From Litorimonas haliclonae (GTDB lineage Bacteria; Pseudomonadota; Alphaproteobacteria; Caulobacterales; Maricaulaceae), in the NCBI RefSeq assembly GCF_965138505.1, contig NZ_CBCSCO010000001.1, positions 310,001 to 374,000 on the forward strand: 64,000 nt of DNA, in the 5' to 3' direction. The notes below the pieces were generated by a model. That model saw only the letters and a program-made list of their open reading frames with translations, ran no database searches and was not told the origin of the DNA. This document shows, one piece after another, positions 17,687-26,147 of the stretch. A program made the position numbers and the translations under genes. The stretch's first letter is position 1; every line of letters starts with the position of its first letter.

Positions 17687-18731
17687 TTCCGCCTCCAGTT
17701 GCGAGATTAATTCCAGGTGTAATTTCTTCATTGCCCAAAGTGCAACTCGCCTGAACCCATCTAAGATTCATGGCAAGCCGCTCCGAGTCCGGTGACGTCC
17801 AACTATAAGATACAGCGTGATTCTCGTCTTCCCCGCGATAAGCATATAGGACGAGTGAGTTTCTGTTACTCCCAGTCGGCCAAACAACATTTCTCATTTT
17901 CAATCCCACACGTTCATGGCCTTCACCCGTTACCCAGGCTCGACCGCCTTGGTCATGAAGTTGAATATCGTTGTAAAATGCGTATTCGCCGTTTTCTTTT
18001 TGCGGACTCACCCAACAGCTAAAGGGCCGGGCTTTCCGTAATTTATGCGGCACGCCGGCTTTATTCCCATAGACATAATTCCCCTCACTATCCTCGGCCT
18101 CATCCTGAATCCAGATACTGGTTTTGGAAAGTTGAAGATTGTCCGTTATAATCAGCGTTTTGCCGGAGCGTGAACTCTCGATCTGACACGCCCCCTCTTT
18201 CATATAACCCCGAAAACTTTCATTCTCATAGGTCCAATAAACTTCACAGCCTGGGTAGAGCGAGAAATCTGTTAGCTTTAATCCGTCTAGTTTGGAAAGA
18301 TCAGAATAGGCCCCTTTAATAGCATCCGCATTTTTTGGTATATAGATATTTAGTTTTATTGCCTGTTCAGTGTAATCCGGCGTGAAGCTGTAAATACGCT
18401 GCCGGTAAACGTCCTCTGGGTTGTCATTCTGATACTGTTCAACATAGAAAGTTTTTCCGGGAAAACCGGGTAAGTCGACGGGCGTAAAAATACTGTGGAT
18501 TCGATTATGGCGAATATCCTGATCAATCCCTAAATCTTCTTCGAAATAGACCTGTTCCATATTATCATAATGACCGGGAAACCACCGCATCATTCTGGCC
18601 ATATCCCGATCAAGAATTTTGTCGGTTGGTGACTTAGCTGTCTCTTTTACCACTCCATCCTGTGCCAAGGCGGTCGGTGCGAAGCACATATATAGAGCGC
18701 CAATGGAAACAGAAATGAGCGGTTTGAGCAT
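17673..18731 (-). CDS. Secreted CpcT/CpeT-like (chromophore lyase family) protein
   Basis: A 352-residue exported protein: signal peptide (ISVSIGALYMCFAPTALAQ), then MMRWFPGHYDNMEQVYFE, LPGFPGKTFYVEQYQNDN, VYRQRIYSF, YPGCEVYW and GKAGVPHKLRK-like elements (here GNKAGVPHKLRKARPFSCW). These recall the CpcT/CpeT family, which in cyanobacteria attaches phycobilins to phycobiliprotein Cys; the fold is a beta-barrel that binds bilin. No phycobiliprotein is expected here, so a binding or processing role for another hydrophobic compound is more likely. It starts on the stop of the DUF1330 gene (TAATG) and overlaps the DUF1838 gene, so it is translationally coupled on both sides. Confidence 0.7.
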   Translation of the reverse strand: MLKPLISVSIGALYMCFAPTALAQDGVVKETAKSPTDKILDRDMARMMRWFPGHYDNMEQVYFEEDLGIDQDIRHNRIHSIFTPVDLPGFPGKTFYVEQYQNDNPEDVYRQRIYSFTPDYTEQAIKLNIYIPKNADAIKGAYSDLSKLDGLKLTDFSLYPGCEVYWTYENESFRGYMKEGACQIESSRSGKTLIITDNLQLSKTSIWIQDEAEDSEGNYVYGNKAGVPHKLRKARPFSCWVSPQKENGEYAFYNDIQLHDQGGRAWVTGEGHERVGLKMRNVVWPTGSNRNSLVLYAYRGEDENHAVSYSWTSPDSERLAMNLRWVQASCTLGNEEITPGINLATGGGNEYN

Positions 18732-19045
18732 TATAAGTCGTCCTTTGTAAATTTAGGGGCTTCGATCAACAAAACCTGAACATCGGCGAGACCTTCGCGT
18801 AGTTTTTTTGCGTCTTGATATTCCGAGCTATTCCAAAAATTTAGAGCAGACTGTTTGTCCGGCCATTCAGAGACAGCAACCGATCCGCCGTCTCCAAAGT
18901 CACCTTCCAATAAAGATGCGCCCGGCCCACGCATTACATAACGACCTCCGAATTTTTCGACGAGAGGCTCAGTCGCCTTGCTGTAACCCTGAATGAATGC
19001 GTCGCGGTCTTTGATGATCGCAGAGATAAACATATAAGCTGCCAT
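18731..19045 (-). CDS. DUF1330 family small protein
   Basis: A 104-residue protein of the dimeric ferredoxin-like DUF1330 family. It opens MAAYMFISAIIKDRDAFIQG with the usual Tyr near the centre (GGRYVMRG), GDFGDGGSVAVSEWPDKQSA and LNFWNSSEYQDAKKLRE, matching the family's layout. The biochemical function of DUF1330 is not firmly known; such domains often bind or isomerise small aromatic or polyketide-like molecules. It overlaps the CpcT/CpeT-like gene by one base, within the operon starting with the SSS symporter. Confidence 0.85.
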   Translation of the reverse strand: MAAYMFISAIIKDRDAFIQGYSKATEPLVEKFGGRYVMRGPGASLLEGDFGDGGSVAVSEWPDKQSALNFWNSSEYQDAKKLREGLADVQVLLIEAPKFTKDDL

Positions 19046-19111
19046 TTTTTTACCCTAAAATTTTAAAAAGAGGTGCAATTTGATAATTGTCATGACCTTT
19101 GGATTCATAAA

Positions 19112-19906
19112 TTAAATTAAATCTGCAATGTCATTTGCATGAATTTCAAAAGTCGGTGGAAGAATGTCTAATCGTTCTATTAGGTTTGCCTTGGGTAACA
19201 ACTCGGCCGCTTGCCGGGTCGCTTCCAACAAACCGGATTGCGTTGCTATAACCGTAACTAAGCGGTCAAAATCAGGAAATTCTTTTTCACAATCATAAGC
19301 GAAAGCTGCCCGGAACAAATCTGATTGAAACCGACCACTACGCAGGGTCTCAACCCAAAGCTCAAATGCACGATCTTCGTTTATTCCTGCGCGGCGTTGC
19401 GTAACAGCTCTGTCATAACTGCCCCCAATATCGCTCGGCAAGCCAGTTTTTAACTTGCTCGTCTGCGTGTCACGGACAGATTTATTAAAACATGGGATAT
19501 CCACGAGCGTGATGTCGCCGACAATATTCGGAAATATTCGTGCCATCTCAATGGCAATTAAAGTCCCTGAATGAAAGCCAAAAAGGTCAACTTTGGAGAG
19601 GCCGTCAAAACAAATCGCGAGACGGTTTGCATAATCTGATATGGAAATATCCGGTTTTTCTATGCGGTCAGAGCCTCCATATCCGGGGCAATCAGGAACA
19701 ATAACAGTACGTTTCTCTGCAATATCGCCTATAAAACTTTCAAAGAATGCGCCGCTATGAGGGGCCGGAGGCAGACAAAGAAGTGGCGTTTCGTTCCACT
19801 TCGCTTTCTCAGCTCCTATTTTTTTTGAGCCTGACCTGCGGAAATGCACCTGTCGACCTGACTCTCCAAAGTAGCCCTTTTCTATATTGTTCGGTCTCCC
19901 TGACAT
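19112..19906 (-). CDS. Alpha/beta hydrolase with His at the nucleophile position
   Basis: A 264-residue alpha/beta-hydrolase-fold protein. LCLPPAPHSGAFFESF gives the oxyanion-loop region and VIVPDCPGYGGSD the next conserved strand. The nucleophile elbow reads DLFGFHSGTLIA: G-F-H-S-G puts His112, not Ser, at the nucleophile position, with Ser113 next to it. The second hydrolase of the window (41311-42111) has the same change (GHHTG) and a similar N-terminus (QVHFR / QVHIR), so they form one subfamily. Reaction unknown; cofactor-free lyase or dioxygenase-like chemistry is known for this fold. It starts at the last base of the VOC gene, in one operon with it. Confidence 0.8.
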   Translation of the reverse strand: MSGRPNNIEKGYFGESGRQVHFRRSGSKKIGAEKAKWNETPLLCLPPAPHSGAFFESFIGDIAEKRTVIVPDCPGYGGSDRIEKPDISISDYANRLAICFDGLSKVDLFGFHSGTLIAIEMARIFPNIVGDITLVDIPCFNKSVRDTQTSKLKTGLPSDIGGSYDRAVTQRRAGINEDRAFELWVETLRSGRFQSDLFRAAFAYDCEKEFPDFDRLVTVIATQSGLLEATRQAAELLPKANLIERLDILPPTFEIHANDIADLI

Positions 19907-20382
19907 TACTCAGCAGGCTCTATTTTGGTGACCTGATTGCATTCAAAGAAATGCCCGTCATCATCCCAGAGAAAGGTAGAGAGGAAATGTTTCATTTCGC
20001 CTTTGGCGCCTTTAGTCGACCATGTTTTTGGTTCGCCGCGTGTTTTGAAACCGGCCTTAGTTGCCTTGTCATAAATATCCTGCGCGTCCTCGGCGACCAC
20101 GACAAAAACCGATTTTCCATATCCTAATTCATGATCAACCTCTGGGGCCGGTATGACGGGGTCAAGAAATTCCATTAGTCCCAGCATTCCGATTTCGTCA
20201 TGTGCAAATTTTACAATAACCAGGCGCAGCTTATCGCCTTTTTTACCAATGGGTAGGCCTCCCCCGTCCAGTGTGAACGGACGGTCAAACCAGATTGTCG
20301 CGCCCAAAACGTCGCGATAAAAAGTCAGAGACCTTTCCATATCGCGTACCATCATTGTGGTTCGTTTAATTATATTCCCCAT
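19906..20382 (-). CDS. VOC superfamily (glyoxalase/dioxygenase-fold) protein
   Basis: A 158-residue protein with two beta-alpha-beta-beta-beta modules: TTMMVRDMERSLTFYRDVLG in the first and VFVVVAEDAQDIYDKATKAG ... LWDDDGHFFECNQ in the second. The closing Glu in HFFECNQ is at a position that binds metal in many VOC enzymes. Roles in the family range from glyoxalase to extradiol dioxygenase and isomerase; which applies here cannot be told. Start: ATG at 20382 with GGAGGAG just upstream; it overlaps the symporter gene by 17 bases, so it is translated from within it. Confidence 0.85.
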   Translation of the reverse strand: MGNIIKRTTMMVRDMERSLTFYRDVLGATIWFDRPFTLDGGGLPIGKKGDKLRLVIVKFAHDEIGMLGLMEFLDPVIPAPEVDHELGYGKSVFVVVAEDAQDIYDKATKAGFKTRGEPKTWSTKGAKGEMKHFLSTFLWDDDGHFFECNQVTKIEPAE

Positions 20383-21793
20383 TTTTTCTCCTCCCAAAGG
20401 TTAAAATCGTCAGTCCAAAAATCCAGGACAGCCATTTTTCAACCATATCGGCAAAAGATCCTTCGACATTGGCAAATATCACAGCGGTGAAAAATCCGAC
20501 GAGAATCGCCGTTAAAACTGCCCCTCCTTTAACCTGCCATCCCAAACATTTCGTCAAAACCGCCGGCCCGAACGCTGCGCCAAGCGCGACCCAACTAAAA
20601 AGGACTCTCTTAAAAATTGTTTCATCGGCAAAAAGCGTGAGCAAAACAGCAAAGACCGCAACGGCGACCATCGCCACTCGTCCAAAGAAAAGTGCCCTTC
20701 GAGGGTGTGAATATTTAATTCCAACGTCATGCGACACGGCAGAGGCGGCCGCGAGAAGCAAACTATCCACGGTCGACATAACTGCCGACAATATCGCAGC
20801 GGTCACGATGCCAGCCAAGACGGCTGGGAGAAATTCTTTGGCCGCCGCAAAAAATAGGGCTTCTGTCCCCGTTTCAATTCCTGTGGCCCGCCCCGCAAAT
20901 GCCAGGCAAATTAAACCGGAATAAATTACAGCGCCCCAAACAATGGTGATAGTTGCCCCTTTGAGACGTTCTCGATTAGAACGAACGGACATGATACGGT
21001 TAAGAAGTTGCGGTTGGCCGAGTGCGCCCAGTCCCGTTCCAAATAATCCCATAGCCAGACCGATACCAACCATACCGGGGGCTCCGCCTGTGAGACTAAA
21101 ATAGCTTTCGACCTGAGTTGCTTGAAGAGTATTGAATAAGCTCCCGATCCCGCCAGCTGCGCTGACAGCCGCGATAGGGACTAACACGCAAGCGATCATC
21201 ATCACGACAGCCTGCAAGGCATCCGTAACGCTTGCCGCCAAAAAACCGCCCAACAGACAATAGATCACTATAACGGCCGCGCCTAACAGAACTGCCTCAG
21301 TCACATTCATACCAAAGACTTCGGTCAAGGCATTCCCAGCCGCTTGAAACTGCGAAGAAATGTAAAAGATAAAACAAAACAAAATCATCGCGGCGCAGAT
21401 AATCCCAATTCGTTTCTTCCAAACAGCGTTCACATCCGCCGTTATAAAATCCACGATTGTCAAATGCCCTCGCGAGGCTGTCTCAACGTTAAGTTTAGGT
21501 CCCATAACGAACCACGTCAGAATATAGCCCGCAAAAATTCCGGGTACCAACCAAATCCCGACCAGGCCTTGCGTGTAAACAACTCCGGTAAACCCAAGTA
21601 GCACCCAAGCCGAGGAGGTCGACGCTGCATAAGAGAGTCCCGCCGTCCAAGCCCCAAGACCGCCGCCAGCGCCCTTGCCTGCTAGAAAAAAATCATCTTC
21701 TGAACGGACTCGACGGGCCGCCCAAAACCCCACTCCCAAAAGTAAAATCTTATAGGCGATCAGTGTTATAAGTACGATTGTCGTTGATGACAT
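20366..21793 (-). CDS. Sodium:solute symporter (SSS family)
   Basis: A 475-residue inner-membrane Na+-coupled importer with about 13 hydrophobic segments. The first loop reads ARRVRSEDDFFLAGKGAGGG and is followed by YAASTSSAWVLLGFTG, both typical of PutP-like proteins; GQPQLLNRIMSVRSNRE is the conserved loop after helix 6 and AVMSTVDSLLLAAASAVSHD lies near the Na+ site in helix 8. The substrate could be an amino acid, organic acid or similar polar molecule. First gene of a six-gene operon, divergent from the YciI gene with an FNR-like box between them, and with GGGGGA before the ATG. Confidence 0.9.
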   Translation of the reverse strand: MSSTTIVLITLIAYKILLLGVGFWAARRVRSEDDFFLAGKGAGGGLGAWTAGLSYAASTSSAWVLLGFTGVVYTQGLVGIWLVPGIFAGYILTWFVMGPKLNVETASRGHLTIVDFITADVNAVWKKRIGIICAAMILFCFIFYISSQFQAAGNALTEVFGMNVTEAVLLGAAVIVIYCLLGGFLAASVTDALQAVVMMIACVLVPIAAVSAAGGIGSLFNTLQATQVESYFSLTGGAPGMVGIGLAMGLFGTGLGALGQPQLLNRIMSVRSNRERLKGATITIVWGAVIYSGLICLAFAGRATGIETGTEALFFAAAKEFLPAVLAGIVTAAILSAVMSTVDSLLLAAASAVSHDVGIKYSHPRRALFFGRVAMVAVAVFAVLLTLFADETIFKRVLFSWVALGAAFGPAVLTKCLGWQVKGGAVLTAILVGFFTAVIFANVEGSFADMVEKWLSWIFGLTILTFGRRKNGEYN

Positions 21794-21837
21794 GATGTCC
21801 CCCTCTCTTTTGGATAAGCCTTACGACCTTATATTTA

Positions 21838-21851
21838 TTGATATAAATCAG
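21838..21851. promoter_or_regulatory. FNR/FixK-like box TTGAT-N4-ATCAG
   Basis: TTGATATAAATCAG matches the FNR consensus TTGAT-N4-ATCAA at nine of ten defined positions. It lies in the 112-base divergent region, centred about 61 bases before the YciI ATG and 51 bases before the symporter ATG, so one bound regulator could act on both. The local Crp/Fnr protein (15190-15909) has the recognition helix expected for this sequence. Confidence 0.65.
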
Positions 21852-21905
21852 CGGTTCCCTCATCGACAGGGCTTAATCAATATATTCCATAAAAAGGAGA
21901 CACCT

Positions 21906-22283
21906 ATGCCAAAAGCCGATCGCGTCGCCAGACTAGAAAAACCTACCTATATGTTCACCTGCCTTGATGGTGAAAAAACACCGCCCTTGAGAGAGAAACA
22001 TCTTTTCGGTCATCTCGATCACATTGAAGCTAATAATGAACATTACCGCGTTGCCGGGCCGATACGCCGCAACGCAGACGGGGACATTTTCGGGAGTTTC
22101 TTTTTGGTAGCAGCCGATAGCGAAGAAAAAGCATGGGACATCATGCGCGGTGACCCATATATCAGCTCGGACATGTATGAAAGCGTAACGGTCTGCCACT
22201 TTGCTCCGGCTTGCGGACAGTGGTTAGGCGGCGTCATCTGGGATCAAGATGAAATCCGAGCTGATATCGAGAAATATACATAA
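21906..22283 (+). CDS. YciI family protein
   Basis: A 125-residue ferredoxin-like fold protein. It has REKHLFGHLDHIEANNEHYR and FFLVAADSEEKAWDIMRGDP, the spacing of YciI proteins, where a His-Asp pair near the first helix is thought catalytic; HLDHIE here supplies His and Asp. Members include dehydrochlorinase-like and muconolactone-isomerase-like proteins, so an isomerase or lyase step is plausible. Start ATG at 21906 with GGAG 7 bases upstream; the open frame extends to 21792 but across the FNR-like box. A terminator follows directly. Confidence 0.85.
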   Translation: MPKADRVARLEKPTYMFTCLDGEKTPPLREKHLFGHLDHIEANNEHYRVAGPIRRNADGDIFGSFFLVAADSEEKAWDIMRGDPYISSDMYESVTVCHFAPACGQWLGGVIWDQDEIRADIEKYT

Positions 22284-22284
22284 A

Positions 22285-22307
22285 AAACCCGCCGAAAGCG
22301 GGCTTTT
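22285..22307. terminator. Bidirectional terminator between YciI and host-attachment genes
   Basis: CCCGC / GCGGG with a CGAAA loop. On the plus strand it is followed by CTTTT, on the minus strand by a longer T6 run, so it probably ends both convergent genes. Confidence 0.8.
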
Positions 22308-22324
22308 ACTCATACAAACGAGCC

Positions 22325-22726
22325 TTATTTACGGGCGGCAACAATAGATTTTTCGATATCCGGCAAACTCGCATTTATCAGAGTCTTGTTCATTTCGAGA
22401 AGTATTTTATCCGTGACTTCTTTATGTAGAAGAGGACGGATTTCCCCGAGGGATTCCGGGTCTGCGGCCAGTATTAGATTTTCAAATTTTCCTGTATGCG
22501 CAAGCCCGTAAAGTCGCTCAGCCACTTGCTTGGAAAAAGTCGCTTCCATGGATTCTTGGCCTGTACGTTCTGGCGGAGATTTACCAGACGGACCCTCATC
22601 CGCGAGATTTTGCGGTGTCCAGTGCTCCTCCATTTTCAAATGCGCACCATCTTGACGGTAAAGTTTGGCCTCCTCGCCCGTTGCGGTCACAATCAAAGTG
22701 TCTTTAGGTAAATGCAGTTCAGTCAT
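22325..22726 (-). CDS. Host attachment / baeRF-like family protein
   Basis: A 133-residue protein resembling the family annotated as required for attachment to host cells (related to archaeal-type release-factor domains, baeRF). It has DTLIVTATGEEAKLYR, the variable middle with GPSGKSPPE, FENLILAADPESLGEIRPLL and LHKEVTDKILLEMNKTL, the order seen in that family. Its biochemical role in bacteria is not settled. Start: ATG at 22726 with AGGAG upstream; nine extra codons to 22753 are unlikely. It follows the nitrilase-like gene on the same strand with an 86-base gap. Confidence 0.75.
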   Translation of the reverse strand: MTELHLPKDTLIVTATGEEAKLYRQDGAHLKMEEHWTPQNLADEGPSGKSPPERTGQESMEATFSKQVAERLYGLAHTGKFENLILAADPESLGEIRPLLHKEVTDKILLEMNKTLINASLPDIEKSIVAARK

Positions 22727-22812
22727 GGGGTCTCCTTTAGTAGCGTTGTGCAAAACTAACGCGGAGACCTCTTTAGGGTTTCGAATTGTCTACAGAGAAA
22801 ACGAGTTTTAAC

Positions 22813-23859
22813 TCACAGAAGGCCCGCGGCTTTCATGTTAGAAATTACTTTCTCCTGACGAGATTTATAGAAATCCTTGGCCGGAGGGTTTGTTCCGTCG
22901 TCTAGACTACCTTGTGGATGCAGGTTCAACTTAGCATATTGCGAGGCGTAAAGCGCCATGGGCTGACGAGCCAGCATATTGTCCATCCCGACCCGGCTGC
23001 GGCGATAACGCAGCGCCGAAATATCAATATCGGCGCAAGCCGTGATGCTTTCTCCGCCCGTCGTCTCGGCAAGAATAATCCCCCGGTCATCGACAATCTG
23101 GCTACGCCCATCCGTGCTGTAAGCCGACAGCGACGTCCCTGTGATACCCGCAGAATTAGCCGAAATGACATAGCATTGGTTTTCCTGCGCCCGCGCGAGC
23201 TTGGCGACATTTTTATAGGTCATTTGCGTGCTGGAAGCTTCGGAAGTGGGGTGAAGAATGATTTCCGCACCCCGGGCTGCTAAAATGCGGCTTATTTCCG
23301 GATAGCGAATCTCTTCGCTGGCCAGTGCCGCTATACGCCCGAGAGGGGTGTCCAAAACTGGGAAGAGATCCTCTTCGCTATAATGTTCCAGATATGTCTC
23401 CATCACATCATAAGGCGACGGGGCGTACATGGAAATCAGGCGGCGATAGCGGAGCGCCACGTCTCCGCTTGGGTTGATAACGAAACTTGTTTGAAAATAA
23501 AGGTCGGGGAAGTTCTTATCCGTTTCATACGCATTTCCGCCGATATAAAGATTACCGTCCACCGCGATTTTACCCAGAGCCGTATATTCAGGCCCATCCA
23601 TTTCAAGCGCCGCTTTTCCTTGCCAGTCGCGCGCACTTTCTCCCATTGGAAATCCTGTCAGAAAATATTCTGGTAAACAGACCAGTTTTAAATCTTCGCC
23701 ATGAAAGGCTTTGGCAGCAAATATCTGGCCGCGAATTCGAGCGATAGAACTTTGCATGATGAGGCGGCTCTCTTCGCGTGAAGCACAACGATTTACCGCT
23801 TTGCATTCCGTCTGTAGGGCGAGAGCTTTATAAATATCGGGTGTATTTGTATCAGTCAT
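22813..23859 (-). CDS. Nitrilase-superfamily protein with altered catalytic triad
   Basis: A 348-residue carbon-nitrogen hydrolase fold protein, nearest in pattern to aliphatic-amidase-like members. The first catalytic residue is kept: Glu64 in LVCLPEYFLTGFP. The expected Lys in YRK is Arg140 (ALRYRRLISMY), and the expected Cys before the RxPE element is Ser181 (IAALASEEIRYPE). The remaining fold elements (GAEIILHPTSE, QENQCYVISANSAG) are intact, so this is not a decayed gene. Classical Glu-Lys-Cys amide or nitrile hydrolysis is doubtful; binding or a changed reaction is possible. Divergent from the aldehyde dehydrogenase at 23941. Confidence 0.82.
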   Translation of the reverse strand: MTDTNTPDIYKALALQTECKAVNRCASREESRLIMQSSIARIRGQIFAAKAFHGEDLKLVCLPEYFLTGFPMGESARDWQGKAALEMDGPEYTALGKIAVDGNLYIGGNAYETDKNFPDLYFQTSFVINPSGDVALRYRRLISMYAPSPYDVMETYLEHYSEEDLFPVLDTPLGRIAALASEEIRYPEISRILAARGAEIILHPTSEASSTQMTYKNVAKLARAQENQCYVISANSAGITGTSLSAYSTDGRSQIVDDRGIILAETTGGESITACADIDISALRYRRSRVGMDNMLARQPMALYASQYAKLNLHPQGSLDDGTNPPAKDFYKSRQEKVISNMKAAGLL

Positions 23860-23940
23860 GAAAGCCTCTTGCGCTGTGGCAATCGCGAAGGTTTTGATTT
23901 AACGCATCTTATGGCGAGACAATCTCGCTAGAGCAAGAGT

Positions 23941-25365
23941 ATGACCCAAACGAAACTAGATGTAATAAACCCGCGAACCGGGAAAGCCGACTATCAGATC
24001 ACGCCGGTTCGTCGCGAACAGATTGAGCAATTCGCCAAGCAAATGCGCGTTGCCCAAAGAAACTGGCTATCGCAGGGATTGTCGGCACGGGTGAGAGCCA
24101 TCTTGTCACTCGCTGACTCTCTAGAAAAAAACAAAGCCTCCGTTATCTCTGCCATGGAAATTGATACCGGCCGCCGCATGTTAGCAGAAGCTGAAGTCAT
24201 GGGCGTTATTGGAAACTTACGGGCATGGGCAGGCCGCGCACCGCAACTCATGCCGAAAGAAGAATGGGTGCAAGGCCAAGCCAAGCCCAATTTCAAACAT
24301 CAAACGGATTGGGTTCCCTACGCCCTTGTCGGCGTTATCAGCCCGTGGAACTTCCCGATTACTCTGTCCTTTATCGACGCGATCCCGGCTATGTTGGCCG
24401 GTGGGTGCGCCCTCATCAAGCCAAGCGAGGTGACGCCCCGTTTTGCAGACGCCCTCACCCCTGTAATTGCGGAGGCAGGGATGGAGAACGTCTTACGTTT
24501 CATCCAAGGCGGCGGCGAGACGGGCTCGGCTTTGATAGACCACGTCGATTGTGTTTGCTTTACCGGCTCAGTAGCAACAGGCCGAAAAGTCGCCATGAAA
24601 GCGGCCGAGAACCTTATTCCTGCCAATCTGGAACTCGGAGGAAAAGACCCCCTGATTATCACGGAAGATGCGGATATAGACGCCGCCGCGACGCTCGCGC
24701 TGCGTAGTTCTGTCTTGGCCACAGGGCAGGCTTGCCAATCCATAGAACGAGTGTATGTGCCGCACACAATCTATTCTGATTTCATAGAAAAACTTACGGA
24801 AAAAGCCAAGGCTGTCCGTTTGAACTATCCAGATATATCTCAAGGTGAAATTGGCCCGTTCATTTTCAACAAACAAGCCGATATCGTTGCGGCGCAAATT
24901 AAAGACGCGCTGTCCAAGGGAGCGACCCGTCTTTCCGGAGGTCATATTTTGGACCATGGCGGTGGACGATGGTTGGAGCCAACGGTTCTTGCCAATGGCA
25001 CTCACGATATGGACGTTATGCGGGAAGAGACATTTGGCCCTGTAATTCCTGTCATGGCGTATGACACCATTGAGGAAGCCATTAATTTGGCCAATGATAC
25101 AGAATTTGGTCTTTCCGGGGGAGTTTTTGCCGCCAATATTGACGCTGCCCATGTGATCGGGAAACATATTGACGCGGGCGCTATCAGCCTGATGGATGCG
25201 GCCTTAACCGGGCAGTATTTCGAAGCTGGAAAACAGAGCTTTAAAAACTCCGGCATGGGACCGTCACGTATGGGCGCCAACGGTTTCTTGCGGTTCTTCC
25301 GTCAAAAAGCCTATATTGCCAATACGATCGCCCCGTTGACGCTAGCAGATTTTTCCGAAGGATAA
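23941..25365 (+). CDS. NAD(P)-dependent aldehyde dehydrogenase
   Basis: A 474-residue ALDH-fold enzyme oxidising an aldehyde to the acid. Visible are GVISPWNFPI and FTGSVATGRKV for the cofactor site, Glu231 in LELGGKDP and the nucleophile Cys265 in GQACQSIERVYV, then EETFGPVIPV. The QACQSIERVY context is common in succinate-semialdehyde- and lactaldehyde-type members, but the substrate is open. Two bases separate it from the crotonase gene, so they are one operon. It may act on the product of the amine oxidase or alcohol dehydrogenase of the window; that link is inference. Confidence 0.92.
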   Translation: MTQTKLDVINPRTGKADYQITPVRREQIEQFAKQMRVAQRNWLSQGLSARVRAILSLADSLEKNKASVISAMEIDTGRRMLAEAEVMGVIGNLRAWAGRAPQLMPKEEWVQGQAKPNFKHQTDWVPYALVGVISPWNFPITLSFIDAIPAMLAGGCALIKPSEVTPRFADALTPVIAEAGMENVLRFIQGGGETGSALIDHVDCVCFTGSVATGRKVAMKAAENLIPANLELGGKDPLIITEDADIDAAATLALRSSVLATGQACQSIERVYVPHTIYSDFIEKLTEKAKAVRLNYPDISQGEIGPFIFNKQADIVAAQIKDALSKGATRLSGGHILDHGGGRWLEPTVLANGTHDMDVMREETFGPVIPVMAYDTIEEAINLANDTEFGLSGGVFAANIDAAHVIGKHIDAGAISLMDAALTGQYFEAGKQSFKNSGMGPSRMGANGFLRFFRQKAYIANTIAPLTLADFSEG

Positions 25366-25367
25366 GC

Positions 25368-26147
25368 ATGAAGGACGCTGACGTTAAATTTACAATGGTA
25401 ACGGGCCGCATTGGCCGCATCCTCCTGTCTCAGCCCGCCAAACGAAATGCGCTCAGCGCGGTCATGTGGCAACAGCTTATCGATTGCTTGACAGGAGCGG
25501 CCGATACGCCTGCGTTGAAAGTTCTCATTATCACAGGGGACGGAGAGCATTTCGCCGCCGGAGCCGATATTTCCGAATTCAGTACGCTCTATGCGACACC
25601 AGAAAGTTCAAAAGAAATTTCCGCCACGATTGCTAAAGCCATGGATGCAATTGCAACTTTTCCAAAGCCGACTATCGCAAAAATTCGCGGGGCCTGTGTC
25701 GGGGGGGGATGCGGCATCGCGCTCGCCTGTGACATGCGTTTTGCTGACGGTACGTCCAAATTTGGAATTACGCCGGGCAAACTTGGACTGGTCTATCCTT
25801 TTTCCGATATAAAACGGCTTATCCAAGCTGTTGGAGTCAGCTACGCCAAAGACATTCTGTTTTCCGCCCGTCTGGTTTTGGCCGAAGAAGCCAAAGAAAT
25901 CGGTCTCGTCAACCGTTTGGCCGATCAATATGAACTCGATCAGATTGTGCGCGATTACGCCCTATCCATTGCTGATACTTCAGGCGAATCCGTCAGCGTC
26001 ACGAAACAAATGTTCATGGCCTTCGAGGCCGGGCAACGCGGCGAAACGAAGTCCACGAAAGATTTATTCCACGCAGGATTCTCCAGTGACGATTTTCAAG
26101 AGGGCTACAAAGCATTTTTGGAAAAGCGGAAGCCTGATTTTCCTTAG
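25368..26147 (+). CDS. Crotonase-family protein (enoyl-CoA hydratase/isomerase-like)
   Basis: A 259-residue crotonase fold protein. It has the oxyanion-hole elements GEHFAAGADIS and ACVGGGCGIALACDMRFAD. In true hydratases the GGGxE motif and a following LPE supply two Glu; here they read GGGCG and FGITPGKLGLVYP, so both Glu are missing. It is therefore probably not a simple hydratase; isomerase, decarboxylase or CoA-bond roles are known in this superfamily. GAAGGA lies before the ATG. It ends one base before the convergent amidase gene ends, with no terminator seen. Confidence 0.85.
   Translation: MKDADVKFTMVTGRIGRILLSQPAKRNALSAVMWQQLIDCLTGAADTPALKVLIITGDGEHFAAGADISEFSTLYATPESSKEISATIAKAMDAIATFPKPTIAKIRGACVGGGCGIALACDMRFADGTSKFGITPGKLGLVYPFSDIKRLIQAVGVSYAKDILFSARLVLAEEAKEIGLVNRLADQYELDQIVRDYALSIADTSGESVSVTKQMFMAFEAGQRGETKSTKDLFHAGFSSDDFQEGYKAFLEKRKPDFP

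Noticed and set aside
23894..23907. A possible fourth FNR-like box before the aldehyde dehydrogenase gene
   Set aside because: TTGAT is present but the right arm reads CGCAT, only two of five matches, so it is no better than chance.
24568..25167. A 199-codon minus-strand frame in the aldehyde dehydrogenase gene
   Set aside because: Antisense shadow of a gene with all catalytic motifs.
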